This document shows positions 1 through 6,740 of a stretch of 12,506 nt of DNA, piece after piece (the first letter of the stretch is position 1; each line of letters opens with the position of its first letter). The notes beneath the pieces are model-generated. The model was not told the DNA's origin, searched no databases, and was given only the letters and a program-made list of their open reading frames with translations. A program made the position numbers and the translations under genes. The stretch is from Ruminococcus sp. (lineage in GTDB: Bacteria; Bacillota; Clostridia; Oscillospirales; Ruminococcaceae): contig DYCW01000217.1 in assembly GCA_019417865.1 (NCBI GenBank), positions 1-12,506 of the forward strand. The letters are read 5' to 3'.

Positions 1-898
1 GTTCAAAGCAATCTGGTGCACAGACTGTATCGCCAATGGAAATATTGGAAATCCCGCTGATCCAGACAATATCACCCACGGTTGCCGTTTCAGCCGGTAC
101 TTTCTGCAAGCCCTGAATTTGCAGTAAGGAAACGACTTTATTGCGGTTCACAGTCTCCGGGTCATGATAGTTGCCGATGACGATTTGCTGATTCACCTGA
201 ATGGTACCACGGGCAATTCTGCCAATTCCGATTCTGCCGACATATTCATTATAGTCAATCGAAGAAATCAGCATTTGCAGCGGTGCTTCCGGCTCGCCCT
301 CCGGCGGGTCGATATAATTGACAATGGTATCAAACAGCGGAACCAAATCGGTACCTTCCCCGTGCGGTTCCAGTGAGGCGGTGCCATCTCTACCCGAACA
401 ATATAGGAACGGAGTATATTCCAGTTGTTCTTCGCTGGCATCCAGATCCATCAAAAGCTCCAGCACTTCATCGCCGATTTCATCCAGACGAGCATCCGGA
501 CGGTCAATTTTATTGACCACAACGATGATTTTCAGGTTCATTTCCAATGCTTTTTGCAGTACAAATCGTGTCTGTGGCATCGGTCCTTCCGCTGCATCCA
601 CCAGCAGCAGTGCACCGTCCACCATGCTCAGTACCCGTTCCACCTCGCCGCCGAAGTCAGCGTGTCCCGGTGTATCGATGATATTGATTTTGATATCACC
701 GTAACGGACAGAAGTATTCTTTGCTAAAATGGTAATGCCACGTTCTCGCTCCAGTGCATTGGAGTCCATGACTCGTTCTGCGACTGCCTGGTTTTCCCGA
801 AATACACCGCCTTGCTTCAGCATTTCATCCACGAGGGTGGTTTTTCCGTGGTCCACGTGTGCAATGATTGCAACATTTCTCAAATCTTCTCTCAGCAT
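1..898 (-). CDS. typA: Translational GTPase TypA/BipA, N-terminal half (runs off the window)
   Basis: Ribosome-associated GTPase of the EF-G/LepA superfamily, linked in other bacteria to 50S subunit assembly and stress or low-temperature growth. The 299 visible residues contain the G1 loop AHVDHGKTT (13-21), the switch I region RERGITI (51-57), G3 DTPGH (75-79) and G4 NKID (129-132), followed by the start of the beta-barrel domain 2. The G5 region reads YCSGRDGTAS, with SG where many relatives have SA. The family is usually about 610 residues, so about half is missing beyond position 1. The start ATG (896-898) is chosen because an AGAGGA ribosome binding site lies 9 nt upstream and the residues MLREDLRNVAII match the usual TypA N-terminus. 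It lies 118 nt downstream of tRNA-Tyr, with the tRNA terminator between. I see no convincing promoter in that gap. Confidence 0.97.
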   Translation of the reverse strand, partial: MLREDLRNVAIIAHVDHGKTTLVDEMLKQGGVFRENQAVAERVMDSNALERERGITILAKNTSVRYGDIKINIIDTPGHADFGGEVERVLSMVDGALLLVDAAEGPMPQTRFVLQKALEMNLKIIVVVNKIDRPDARLDEIGDEVLELLMDLDASEEQLEYTPFLYCSGRDGTASLEPHGEGTDLVPLFDTIVNYIDPPEGEPEAPLQMLISSIDYNEYVGRIGIGRIARGTIQVNQQIVIGNYHDPETVNRNKVVSLLQIQGLQKVPAETATVGDIVWISGISNISIGDTVCAPDCFE

Positions 899-974
899 GG
901 TAAAATTTCCTCTTTTCTTGCCCTTGCTCCCATCTGACGGGCGTTCCTTCTTCTCACATTCTCACAATAGAAAT

Positions 975-1014
975 AAAAAAGAACAGGCAAAACACACATC
1001 TGCTTTACCTGTTC
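975..1014 (-). terminator. Intrinsic terminator after tRNA-Thr/tRNA-Tyr
   Basis: On the minus strand GAACAGG (1014-1008) pairs with CCTGTTC (987-981). Inner pairs extend the stem (a T-G wobble, then AAA with TTT), and six T follow directly. It starts only 2 nt after the encoded CCA of tRNA-Tyr, so it ends the tRNA unit before typA. Confidence 0.85.
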
Positions 1015-1016
1015 TA

Positions 1017-1101
1017 TGGTGGGGGAGGACGGATTCGAACCATCGAAGCTAGAAGCAGCAGATTTACAGTCTGTCCCCTTTGGCCACTCGGGAACTCCCC
1101 C
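1017..1101 (-). tRNA. tRNA-Tyr (GTA)
   Basis: Tyrosine tRNA of 85 nt including the encoded CCA (1017-1019). The acceptor stem is GGGGGAG (1101-1095) with CTCCCCC (1027-1021), and the discriminator is A. The anticodon GTA is at 1065-1067 in a seven-base loop. It has the long variable arm expected of bacterial tRNA-Tyr (class II) and a GGTTCGAATCC T-arm. It is co-transcribed with tRNA-Thr, 30 bp upstream. Confidence 0.97.
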
Positions 1102-1131
1102 AAAGTGTATATATCTAATTTTGAGATATAC

Positions 1132-1207
1132 TGGAGCTGGTGGACGGACTTGAACCCCCGACCTGCTGATTACAAATCAGCTGCTCTACCAACTGAGCTA
1201 CACCAGC
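1132..1207 (-). tRNA. tRNA-Thr (TGT)
   Basis: Threonine tRNA of 76 nt including the encoded CCA (1132-1134). The acceptor arms GCTGGTG (1207-1201) and CACCAGC (1142-1136) pair fully. The anticodon TGT is at 1172-1174 inside a GCTGA/TCAGC stem. D-arm (TAGCTCAGTTGGTAGAGC) and T-arm (GGTTCAAGTCC) are canonical. It is the first gene of the Thr-Tyr unit, 15 bp below a consensus promoter. Confidence 0.97.
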
Positions 1208-1222
1208 CTTACAACGTTATTT

Positions 1223-1251
1223 ATTATATCACAGCTTTTCGGAAATGTCAA
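1223..1251 (-). promoter_or_regulatory. Consensus sigma-A promoter of tRNA-Thr/tRNA-Tyr
   Basis: A perfect TTGACA (1251-1246), 17 bp spacer and perfect TATAAT (1228-1223) on the minus strand. The region upstream of the -35 box has runs of A and T (about 1255-1285) resembling an UP element, as expected for a strong stable-RNA promoter. The -10 box ends 15 bp before the tRNA, leaving a very short 5' leader. Confidence 0.93.
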
Positions 1252-1460
1252 GCGATTTTTTTGAGATTTTACGTTTTTTAAAAAAAGAAAGCATACATTG
1301 TAAAATCCAGCGAACTTTGCAATTGTCTCCTATTAAAATAAGATAGCAGCACTTTAGAATGAAAAAAGAAAAGCAGAAAAAGACGTGACGATAACATCAG
1401 CAGGGAAAAGATGTAAAAAATCCCCGCTTAAAATATACTACAGTCAGAATGCTGCAATAT

Positions 1461-1495
1461 AAAAAATCCTCACCTGCATATTTCGTCAGGTGAGG
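1461..1495 (-). terminator. Intrinsic terminator after tRNA-Pro
   Basis: On the minus strand a perfect 9-bp stem CCTCACCTG (1495-1487) / CAGGTGAGG (1476-1468) with a 10-nt loop is followed by ATTTTTT. It lies 23 nt after the encoded CCA of tRNA-Pro, so tRNA-Pro is its own transcription unit. Confidence 0.88.
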
Positions 1496-1518
1496 AAATA
1501 CTTGCGGCAATTCACCGC

Positions 1519-1595
1519 TGGTCGAGGCGACAGGATTCGAACCTGCGGCATCTTGCTCCCAAAGCAAGCACTCTACCAAGCTGAGCTACGCCTCG
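1519..1595 (-). tRNA. tRNA-Pro (TGG)
   Basis: Proline tRNA of 77 nt including the encoded CCA (1519-1521). The acceptor stem is CGAGGCG (1595-1589) with CGCCTCG (1529-1523), and the discriminator is A. The anticodon TGG is at 1559-1561 within a CTTGC/GCAAG stem. The D-arm has TAGCTCAGCTTGGTAGAG and the T-arm GGTTCGAATCC. The wobble-reading TGG anticodon makes it a probable decoder of several Pro codons. Confidence 0.97.
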
Positions 1596-1601
1596 TTTTT
1601 T

Positions 1602-1620
1602 CACTGTGTCCTACACAGTG
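1602..1620 (-). promoter_or_regulatory. Hairpin at the 5' end of the tRNA-Pro precursor
   Basis: CACTGTGT (1620-1613) pairs with ACACAGTG (1609-1602) around a 3-nt loop. The -10 box ends at 1626, so transcription should start near 1619-1620 and the primary transcript would open with this stem, then six A, then the mature tRNA. Read on the plus strand, the same stem is followed by TTTTT (1621-1625) and could stop plus-strand transcription. Which role is real cannot be told from sequence. Confidence 0.6.
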
Positions 1621-1625
1621 TTTTT

Positions 1626-1654
1626 ATTATAGCACATCCATTTCCATTTGTCAA
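1626..1654 (-). promoter_or_regulatory. Consensus sigma-A promoter of tRNA-Pro
   Basis: A perfect TTGACA (1654-1649), 17 bp spacer and perfect TATAAT (1631-1626), with A/T runs upstream (about 1665-1685). The architecture matches the Thr-Tyr promoter 400 bp away. Confidence 0.93.
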
Positions 1655-1695
1655 GCAGTTTTTCGCAAAAAAAATAAAATTTCTGCTGTTATCAC

Positions 1696-1732
1696 AAAAA
1701 GACGCATACAGAAACCGATCCTGTATGCGTCT
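1696..1732 (-). terminator. Intrinsic terminator of the YfhO-family gene
   Basis: On the minus strand GACGCATACAG (1731-1721) pairs perfectly with CTGTATGCGTC (1711-1701) around a 9-nt loop. An outer A-T pair adds to the stem, and TTTTT follows. It begins 25 bp after the stop codon of the 1757-4813 gene. Confidence 0.92.
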
Positions 1733-1756
1733 CTCTTGCCATTATAAATCGTGGAA

Positions 1757-4700
1757 TTATTCGCTGTTGTCATCTGCTTCCGCAGGGGATTCGCTTATTT
1801 CTTCAGCAACATCTTCCTCTGTATCCTTCGATTGTTTTGTCTGTTTGGGTGACGCCTTTTCCGGCGACTGCTCCGCTTTCTTTTCTGTTGCGGATTTTAC
1901 AGCTGCCTGCTTCGGCTTCTGTTTTTTATCATCGCCGTCACCGCTTGCATCCCGCCGTTTCTGCCGTGCAATGGCAAGCAGAACCGCATTGTGTTTCTTG
2001 TCATAGCGATAGAACAGCACCAGAATGATAATACCAGCAACCAGACAAATCAAACCAACATTCCAGCCCGGCGGTGTAAACTTCATAGTCACTTCATGTT
2101 CTCCGGCTTCCAGTGGAATGCCAACCAGTGCATTCAATACCTTCACCGGTTCTACCTTCTCACCGTCCACCTTCACCGTCCAGCCGTCTTCCCACGGAAT
2201 GCTGGTCAGCATCATCTGCCCTTCTTCAGCAGTAATGGTACCTGTTATTTTCCGGTCATTGAACTCTGTAATATCCCACTGATTCTGCTTCAACTTGTCA
2301 ATGTCCTCCTGGAACATATCTTCATCGAAGCTGTAGAAGAAGAAGTTCTTTACAATGGTATATTCATTGGCAACCGTCATTCGCAGGCAGAGCTGCGTGC
2401 CAATATCAAACTGACCAAGCCGCATAATGGTATAGTTATCGCCCTCGAAGTAAGCGTTAAACCATTCATAGTCATAATCATTCAATTCTGGATCCCATTC
2501 GCCGAGCCACAGGTTAACAGCCTTCTGATTCTCCGTCTTGAAGAAGATATAAATTGGATCTTCTGTTTGTACAGTCAAGCGGAAGTCCACTGTAGGGTCA
2601 CCGCTCTGACCAGCCGTATAGCAAGTCTGTTCACCGTATGCAGATGTGGTCACATTGCTCAGAACCGGATCGCCATCCAGTTCCACTGGTGTATAATAAT
2701 TCTTGCTGCCTGCAATATTGCCCAATTCGTCAAAGGTCATATTGCCGCTGATGACACTCATCAGCATATTCTGACTGTTGAATGGATTGTCATTTCCAAG
2801 GTGGTCAATTCGGTTTACGTCCTCATCCACCATGTAACCAATGGAAAGTGCATTCGGATTTTCATAAACCTTGATGGTCTGTGCAGCATTATTTTCGTCT
2901 GTGTAATCATACTGCATTACTGGCTCATAGGTCGGATTCAACCGTCTGCTGGTGTCGCTTTCTCTATTTAAGACATACTTGATGCCAAGCAGAGAGTCTG
3001 CCAATGCCGTATTGCCGTCATAACGTGTATAGTAGCTGTGCATACAGTAGCCCATGGTTTCAATGAAGTTAATAATATCGGTGTTCATAACCGAGCTGGA
3101 GTGGGAAATACCACGCAGACCAAATGCACCGTTGTCATTGACGCAACGGAAGAATGTCTTTTCTGCACGATACAGACCATCATCATATTCTTCCAGCTTA
3201 TCTGTTACAGTACGACCGTTTTCAATAAAGTTGCTCCAAGATTTCTTCGTAGAATATGCCACTTCTTTATCGATCTTCTTCATGGAATCCACGGCATTGT
3301 AGGTCACCTCGCTGCCGATAAAGAACAGCATGACAATGCACGTCATTACATTACTAAATCGCTTGACGTCCTCCTTTGAGCCGCCCTTCATGAAGTAGAG
3401 ACACACTAAATAGATACCAATCAGGATGATAGAAACCCAGATACTCTTAATTGTATCAATGTGTTCATAGTCCAGCTTGGAAATGACAAGCAGCAGCACC
3501 ATCCAGCCAAAGAAAACCGCACCCAGTATTCCCGGCTTGATGGATTTCAGCTTCGTGAATGCCATAGCTGCCATGGAAAGCAGAACAAAGGAAATCAGGA
3601 AGGAATAACGGTATGGCAGCCAGTTTGGAGATTGTCCACCGTGCCACATCATATCAATCGGCTTAAAGTACATGCTGATAATCATGCAAGCCAAAACAAA
3701 TGTGTAACCGATTTTCTTTTTCAGATTAATCTGTTTGCTGATATAGAACAGCGGCAGCAGTACAATAGTCAGCACGCCACAGTAAATTTCCGGGCTGCCC
3801 TGTACATTTACAGAGTCATATTGTGCCGGCAGCAGCTGTGGAATCAGGTCAATCAACTCAAATTGTGCTGTAAACAGCTCCTTGAGTTGTGCCCATTTAT
3901 CCCCATCGCCATTGAAAATATTGCTCAGCTGTGTCCAAACACTTTCTGTGAACTCCATTTTACCTTGCTGCAAGGTATAAACCATTGGCAGCAGCATAAT
4001 GGCAGAGCAGAGCAGACCGACAATGGTTGTATAGCACATTCTGCCGATGGTCTGAAAATAGTCATATGCCTTTCTGCCCTTCAGGTCTGTCCCAAAGAAG
4101 AGATAGAAGATAAAATAAATCACAATGAAAATGGCAATCATAAAGCCAATATAGAAATGTGCGACAAACATGAATGCCAGCGGAATGGCATAGTTGATTT
4201 TTCTGCCGTCATCCACCAGTACTTCCAAACCTGCAATAATCAGCGGCAGGAATACCAGACCATCCAACCACATCGGGTCAATCAGCTGAATGACTGCATA
4301 TGCCATCATACCATACATGGTAGAGAAAAGCAGGGAATGCAGACCGCTGACTTCTCTGCGTTTTTGCAGGAAATAGCTAAAGGTTACAGAAGCAGCCCCC
4401 AGCTTGCACAGCTGCATAATCAGCAGGCTGGCAAGCATCCATTTTTCCGGTAACAACATCACGATCAGCGTAAACGGGCTGGCAAGATAGTAGCCAATGA
4501 TACCCATAAAGTTACCAGAAAGGTTCCGTGACCAGTTGTAGAAGATACTGCCGTCCCCCCAGAAGGCGTCCCGCAGCGATTCAAAATAGTAGACATACTG
4601 TCCGTTCAGGTCAAGACAGAGAACAGATTCTTCGCCGAATGGGGAGATCCCAAAAAGTGCATAGGCAAGATAGGTCAATGCAACAGGAATAAAAAATGCA

Positions 4701-4813
4701 ATTAAATAAAACTTGTTGCGAATGAGCCAGCCTTGCAGGCCATGTCCGACACCGGCGAGGGTCAGCGGTGATTTTGCAACCGCCGACGATTTACGTGTGG
4801 ATGCATTTGTCAT
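1757..4813 (-). CDS. yfhO: YfhO-family multi-pass membrane protein (GT-C-like)
   Basis: Large polytopic protein of 1018 residues. After a Ser/Thr-rich N-terminus (1-30) comes a first membrane span (about 34-55). An outside loop with DLNGQY (68-73) and YNWSRNLSGNFMG (92-104) follows, the conserved acidic loop of the YfhO family, then many further spans to about residue 500. A large beta-rich extracellular part ends in the family hallmark SIPWEDGWTVKVDG...TPPG (871-916). A last span (917-935) leads to a charged Lys/Glu/Ala/Pro-rich cytoplasmic tail (936-1018) that is long for the family. Known members include Bacillus YfhO, implicated in glycosylation of lipoteichoic acid with a lipid-linked sugar donor; a similar envelope role here is inference. 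The ATG at 4813 has AGGAGGA 5 nt upstream. It is monocistronic, with its own promoter and terminator. Confidence 0.93.
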   Translation of the reverse strand: MTNASTRKSSAVAKSPLTLAGVGHGLQGWLIRNKFYLIAFFIPVALTYLAYALFGISPFGEESVLCLDLNGQYVYYFESLRDAFWGDGSIFYNWSRNLSGNFMGIIGYYLASPFTLIVMLLPEKWMLASLLIMQLCKLGAASVTFSYFLQKRREVSGLHSLLFSTMYGMMAYAVIQLIDPMWLDGLVFLPLIIAGLEVLVDDGRKINYAIPLAFMFVAHFYIGFMIAIFIVIYFIFYLFFGTDLKGRKAYDYFQTIGRMCYTTIVGLLCSAIMLLPMVYTLQQGKMEFTESVWTQLSNIFNGDGDKWAQLKELFTAQFELIDLIPQLLPAQYDSVNVQGSPEIYCGVLTIVLLPLFYISKQINLKKKIGYTFVLACMIISMYFKPIDMMWHGGQSPNWLPYRYSFLISFVLLSMAAMAFTKLKSIKPGILGAVFFGWMVLLLVISKLDYEHIDTIKSIWVSIILIGIYLVCLYFMKGGSKEDVKRFSNVMTCIVMLFFIGSEVTYNAVDSMKKIDKEVAYSTKKSWSNFIENGRTVTDKLEEYDDGLYRAEKTFFRCVNDNGAFGLRGISHSSSVMNTDIINFIETMGYCMHSYYTRYDGNTALADSLLGIKYVLNRESDTSRRLNPTYEPVMQYDYTDENNAAQTIKVYENPNALSIGYMVDEDVNRIDHLGNDNPFNSQNMLMSVISGNMTFDELGNIAGSKNYYTPVELDGDPVLSNVTTSAYGEQTCYTAGQSGDPTVDFRLTVQTEDPIYIFFKTENQKAVNLWLGEWDPELNDYDYEWFNAYFEGDNYTIMRLGQFDIGTQLCLRMTVANEYTIVKNFFFYSFDEDMFQEDIDKLKQNQWDITEFNDRKITGTITAEEGQMMLTSIPWEDGWTVKVDGEKVEPVKVLNALVGIPLEAGEHEVTMKFTPPGWNVGLICLVAGIIILVLFYRYDKKHNAVLLAIARQKRRDASGDGDDKKQKPKQAAVKSATEKKAEQSPEKASPKQTKQSKDTEEDVAEEISESPAEADDNSE

Positions 4814-4840
4814 GAATATCCTCCTAAAAAATTTTTTTCT

Positions 4841-4865
4841 TTGTCAAACAGGACATGTCTGACAA
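4841..4865 (-). promoter_or_regulatory. Weak inverted repeat in the yfhO leader
   Basis: TTGTCA (4865-4860 on the minus strand) can pair with TGACAA (4846-4841), enclosing the palindrome GACATGTC (4852-4859). It lies in the predicted leader, between the promoter and the ribosome binding site. It could be a small RNA stem or a protein site; the six-base arms are weak evidence. Confidence 0.35.
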
Positions 4866-4878
4866 GTAGTGACATCTA

Positions 4879-4907
4879 TATATAACACAAATTATGTATT
4901 TGTGCAA
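4879..4907 (-). promoter_or_regulatory. Probable promoter of the YfhO-family gene
   Basis: TTGCAC (4907-4902), a 17-bp spacer and TATATA (4884-4879) on the minus strand, with transcription expected to start near 4872. This gives a leader of about 60 nt before the ATG at 4813. The spacer is filled almost exactly by one copy of the repeated box described separately, so a bound regulator would cover the promoter. Confidence 0.6.
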
Positions 4908-4936
4908 GGTGTACGTACTGACATAAATTATGTATT
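4885..4936 (-). repeat. Two near-identical palindromic boxes over the yfhO promoter
   Basis: Plus-strand ACATAAATTATGTATT (4921-4936) and ACACAAATTATGTATT (4885-4900) match at 15 of 16 bases and start exactly 36 bp apart. The upstream copy contains a perfect palindrome ACATAA-A-TTATGT (4921-4933); the promoter-proximal copy has one arm base changed. The proximal box fills the -35/-10 spacer and the distal one lies just upstream of the -35 box. That is a typical layout for a dimeric repressor or for paired sites. No regulator gene is adjacent. Confidence 0.55.
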
Positions 4937-4992
4937 ACAGGGAAAACAGACAGGGCAATCCATATCATCAACTTAAGCATTTTATTCCACTA

Positions 4993-5310
4993 TTGTCGTT
5001 AGGCAATGACAAGGGTCAGTCACTCTGCGGAAATATGATTCTTCAAGGATGGTTCTTAGGGAAAAGAATCTAACCTTCACCGGCAAAAGGGGGTTCCACC
5101 CCTGCTTTTGCCTAGGTAACCATCCATCGCCCCCGTTGCAACCTTTTGACAAATTCGATAAGGATATTTTTAGAAGGGCGATGGACGGAACACCATTTCT
5201 TATCTAGCAGTTTGTTCCAACTCGTTCACTTTGCAGGGGAACAGCTTGTTCCCCTGCACCTCTCCGCCAAGCTGAGCCAGCTTGACCGCAGTCGCCTACG
5301 GCGTAGAATC
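4993..5310. other. Structured intergenic block (RNA-like or dispersed repeat)
   Basis: No convincing gene lies between 4940 and 5355, but the stretch is dense in complementary arms. GGCAAAAG+GGGG (5082-5093) pairs with CCCC+CTTTTGCC (5099-5112). TCCATCGCCC (5123-5132) pairs with GGGCGATGGA (5176-5185). A perfect 12-bp stem 5232-5243/5247-5258 has a 3-nt loop. CAAGCTG (5268-5274) pairs with CAGCTTG (5278-5284). Two further pairs cross or compete with these: 5037-5043/5064-5070 and 5047-5054/5118-5125. The right part is richer in G+C than the surrounding intergenic DNA and stays open on the minus strand without a start codon, as an intergenic repeat or gene remnant might. I do not recognise a known riboswitch, 6S, tmRNA or RNase P core in it. 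Confidence 0.45.
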
Positions 5311-5359
5311 TATGCCATCATTTAAAAATTGATTTGCATTCCCATCCTGCCCACACCGC

Positions 5360-5388
5360 TTGACAAAACGGAAAAGGTGTCCTATACT
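5360..5388 (+). promoter_or_regulatory. Promoter of the 92-residue membrane protein gene
   Basis: TTGACA (5360-5365), a 17-bp spacer and TATACT (5383-5388). Transcription should start near 5395, giving a leader of about 40 nt that holds the AAGGAG ribosome binding site. Confidence 0.88.
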
Positions 5389-5435
5389 ATAAATACAAAT
5401 CAACAACCATGCTGTACAACAAGGAGAGATCTGAC

Positions 5436-5714
5436 ATGAAAGCACTTGCATTCGCTTTTTCCGCCGAAAACCCTCACGCTCTGCGTAATATCCTATTGGT
5501 CATTGTAACCGTCATCTATCTCATTGTGCTTGTCGTATTGTTTCTGCACCTGCGGCGTGCCAATCAGAAGATGGCAGATAAAATGAAACAGCTGCAAGCA
5601 GAAAAGCGTGCTGCGGAAGCTGCCAATGCAGCCGAGGAAGAACCGCTTATGAGCAAATTACATACTGCCCATCCACGCACAGAAGAAACACATACTGATC
5701 CGAAAGCGTCGTAG
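5436..5714 (+). CDS. Small single-span membrane protein with coiled-coil tail, unknown function
   Basis: Protein of 92 residues that I do not recognise. One hydrophobic span (about 18-39, ending FLHLRR) is followed by an Ala/Glu/Lys/Gln-rich segment (42-72) likely to be a coiled coil. The last 20 residues are polar and rich in His and Thr. By the positive-inside rule the LRR and Lys-rich tail should be cytoplasmic. An in-frame ATG at 5409 would add 9 residues, but the AAGGAG at 5421-5426 lies 9 nt before the ATG at 5436, which decides for the later start. A near-consensus promoter precedes it. Its last 68 bp overlap, in antisense, the end of the convergent lipoprotein gene, and neither gene has a visible terminator there. 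It could be a small partner or scaffold protein of the membrane; that is speculation. Confidence 0.8.
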   Translation: MKALAFAFSAENPHALRNILLVIVTVIYLIVLVVLFLHLRRANQKMADKMKQLQAEKRAAEAANAAEEEPLMSKLHTAHPRTEETHTDPKAS

Positions 5715-6312
5715 TAGCATCCCCGCTCGCCAGTGACAGACTCAGATTCAAAAACTTAGCATCCGAAATATGCTCGGTGCAGTAATTTTCATCTCCGCTA
5801 AGGGTATTCAGCATTGGATAGAGGTTGTCCAGATTGTTGTGCACTTCGTCCGTGGACTGTTCACACTCTGCAATGACGATTTTTGTAAAGGTAACATCTG
5901 CACTGGCACTGGTATCCACATCCGTACTGGTTCCGCTCACCTGTGGCGTATAGCTGAATTTTAATTTTGTCAGCAGACCATCCACGCCGACAAGTCCTTG
6001 AAACATCTGCTGCACAACATAGTCTGTATAGAAATCCAGCGTCACTTCCTGATAAAGTGCAGCATCTTCTGTCTGAATCGCATAAAAATAGTTGGAAAGT
6101 GCCGTCATGGCCTCCTCCGTAAAATAACGGGAGTCATATTCCACTGGAACAGGGGTGGTATTTAATTCCTGCAGCGTTGCACCAAATGGAAGATCTTCCA
6201 TCGCAACGCTTTCTCCCTCCTTGTTCTGTTTCTCCCCGCAGGCTGTCAGACAGCAGAGTGCCATCAGCATCGCCAGCAACCGTGCCAACCGCAAATTCAT
6301 CCGGTTTCGCAT
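5647..6312 (-). CDS. Predicted lipoprotein, unknown function
   Basis: Protein of 221 residues with a type II signal peptide: a basic start (MRNRMNLRLAR), a hydrophobic core and a lipobox L-T-A-C with the lipid-carrying Cys at residue 25. The mature part of about 197 residues is acidic. It includes EEAMTALSNYFYAIQTED, a helical start like that of small NTF2-like or DUF4878-type exported domains, and later strands ending in QYVFLLCVDGQYVICS. The resemblance is by eye only and no enzyme motif is seen. The ATG at 6312 has AAGGAGG 10 nt upstream; a Met four codons on is a less likely start. A promoter is visible at 6375-6403. The gene converges on, and overlaps, the small membrane protein gene. 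It should be anchored on the outer face of the cytoplasmic membrane. Confidence 0.9.
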   Translation of the reverse strand: MRNRMNLRLARLLAMLMALCCLTACGEKQNKEGESVAMEDLPFGATLQELNTTPVPVEYDSRYFTEEAMTALSNYFYAIQTEDAALYQEVTLDFYTDYVVQQMFQGLVGVDGLLTKLKFSYTPQVSGTSTDVDTSASADVTFTKIVIAECEQSTDEVHNNLDNLYPMLNTLSGDENYCTEHISDAKFLNLSLSLASGDATTTLSDQYVFLLCVDGQYVICS

Positions 6313-6374
6313 AGAAAAAATGCCTCCTTTTTCTCATTCACTTGCAATCCAATCGAAAAAAATCATACGGTTTT

Positions 6375-6403
6375 AGCATATCACATTTTTTTCAAAACGT
6401 CAA
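6375..6403 (-). promoter_or_regulatory. Promoter of the lipoprotein gene
   Basis: TTGACG (6403-6398), a 17-bp spacer and TATGCT (6380-6375) on the minus strand. The box TTGTGCA (plus 6419-6425), also seen in the surface-protein promoters, lies 15 bp upstream of the -35 box in the opposite orientation. Confidence 0.75.
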
Positions 6404-6740
6404 CGCATACTACAAATTTTGTGCAATTTCCACAAAATAAATTTGTAACTTTCGGCAAATTGAAACGGAACGGTTTGCTTTTATGGCACGAGTTTCCCAT
6501 CCATCTATGAAATTTGCGTGAAAAAAGTTCATAAACTTTCTGAAAGTCCCATGGAGATCCTTTTATTTCTAGGGGGTTCGATCCATTCGGATGGAAGCAC
6601 ACCTCCCTTTTTCACTGATTACTACGAGTTACTGTGCAAAATGTCACAAGGAGAAAAAATTTGTTTGTATGCCTTCCCACGCTGTATATCCTCTCTAGCA
6701 GAAATCACGTTATCCATATAAATGAAAGGAAGGATTCCCG
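6404..6740. other. Intergenic region between the lipoprotein gene and rsmE
   Basis: About 340 bp without a gene I can support. A 67-codon frame at 6518-6721 starts with GTG and has no ribosome binding site or recognisable content. It should hold the rsmE promoter, but I find no good -35/-10 pair; TTGTTT...TATATC near 6660-6690 is a poor candidate with an 18-bp spacer. The lipoprotein promoter lies just outside its left edge. Confidence 0.5.

Noticed and set aside
1991..2971. 326-codon plus-strand frame inside the YfhO-family gene
   Set aside because: Antisense shadow with no ribosome binding site and no recognisable content.
3461..4453. 330-codon plus-strand frame inside the YfhO-family gene
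   Set aside because: His/Gln/Asn-rich translation typical of the antisense of a membrane protein; no start signals.
5213..5308. Possible small gene on the minus strand in the structured intergenic block
   Set aside because: Open and coding-like in composition, but without start codon or ribosome binding site; kept only as a repeat or remnant.
6572..6584. GGTTCGATCC resembling a tRNA T-arm
   Set aside because: The flanks do not pair into a T-stem and no acceptor or anticodon arm lies nearby.
6518..6721. 67-codon GTG-started frame upstream of rsmE
   Set aside because: No ribosome binding site, no promoter and no protein-like features.
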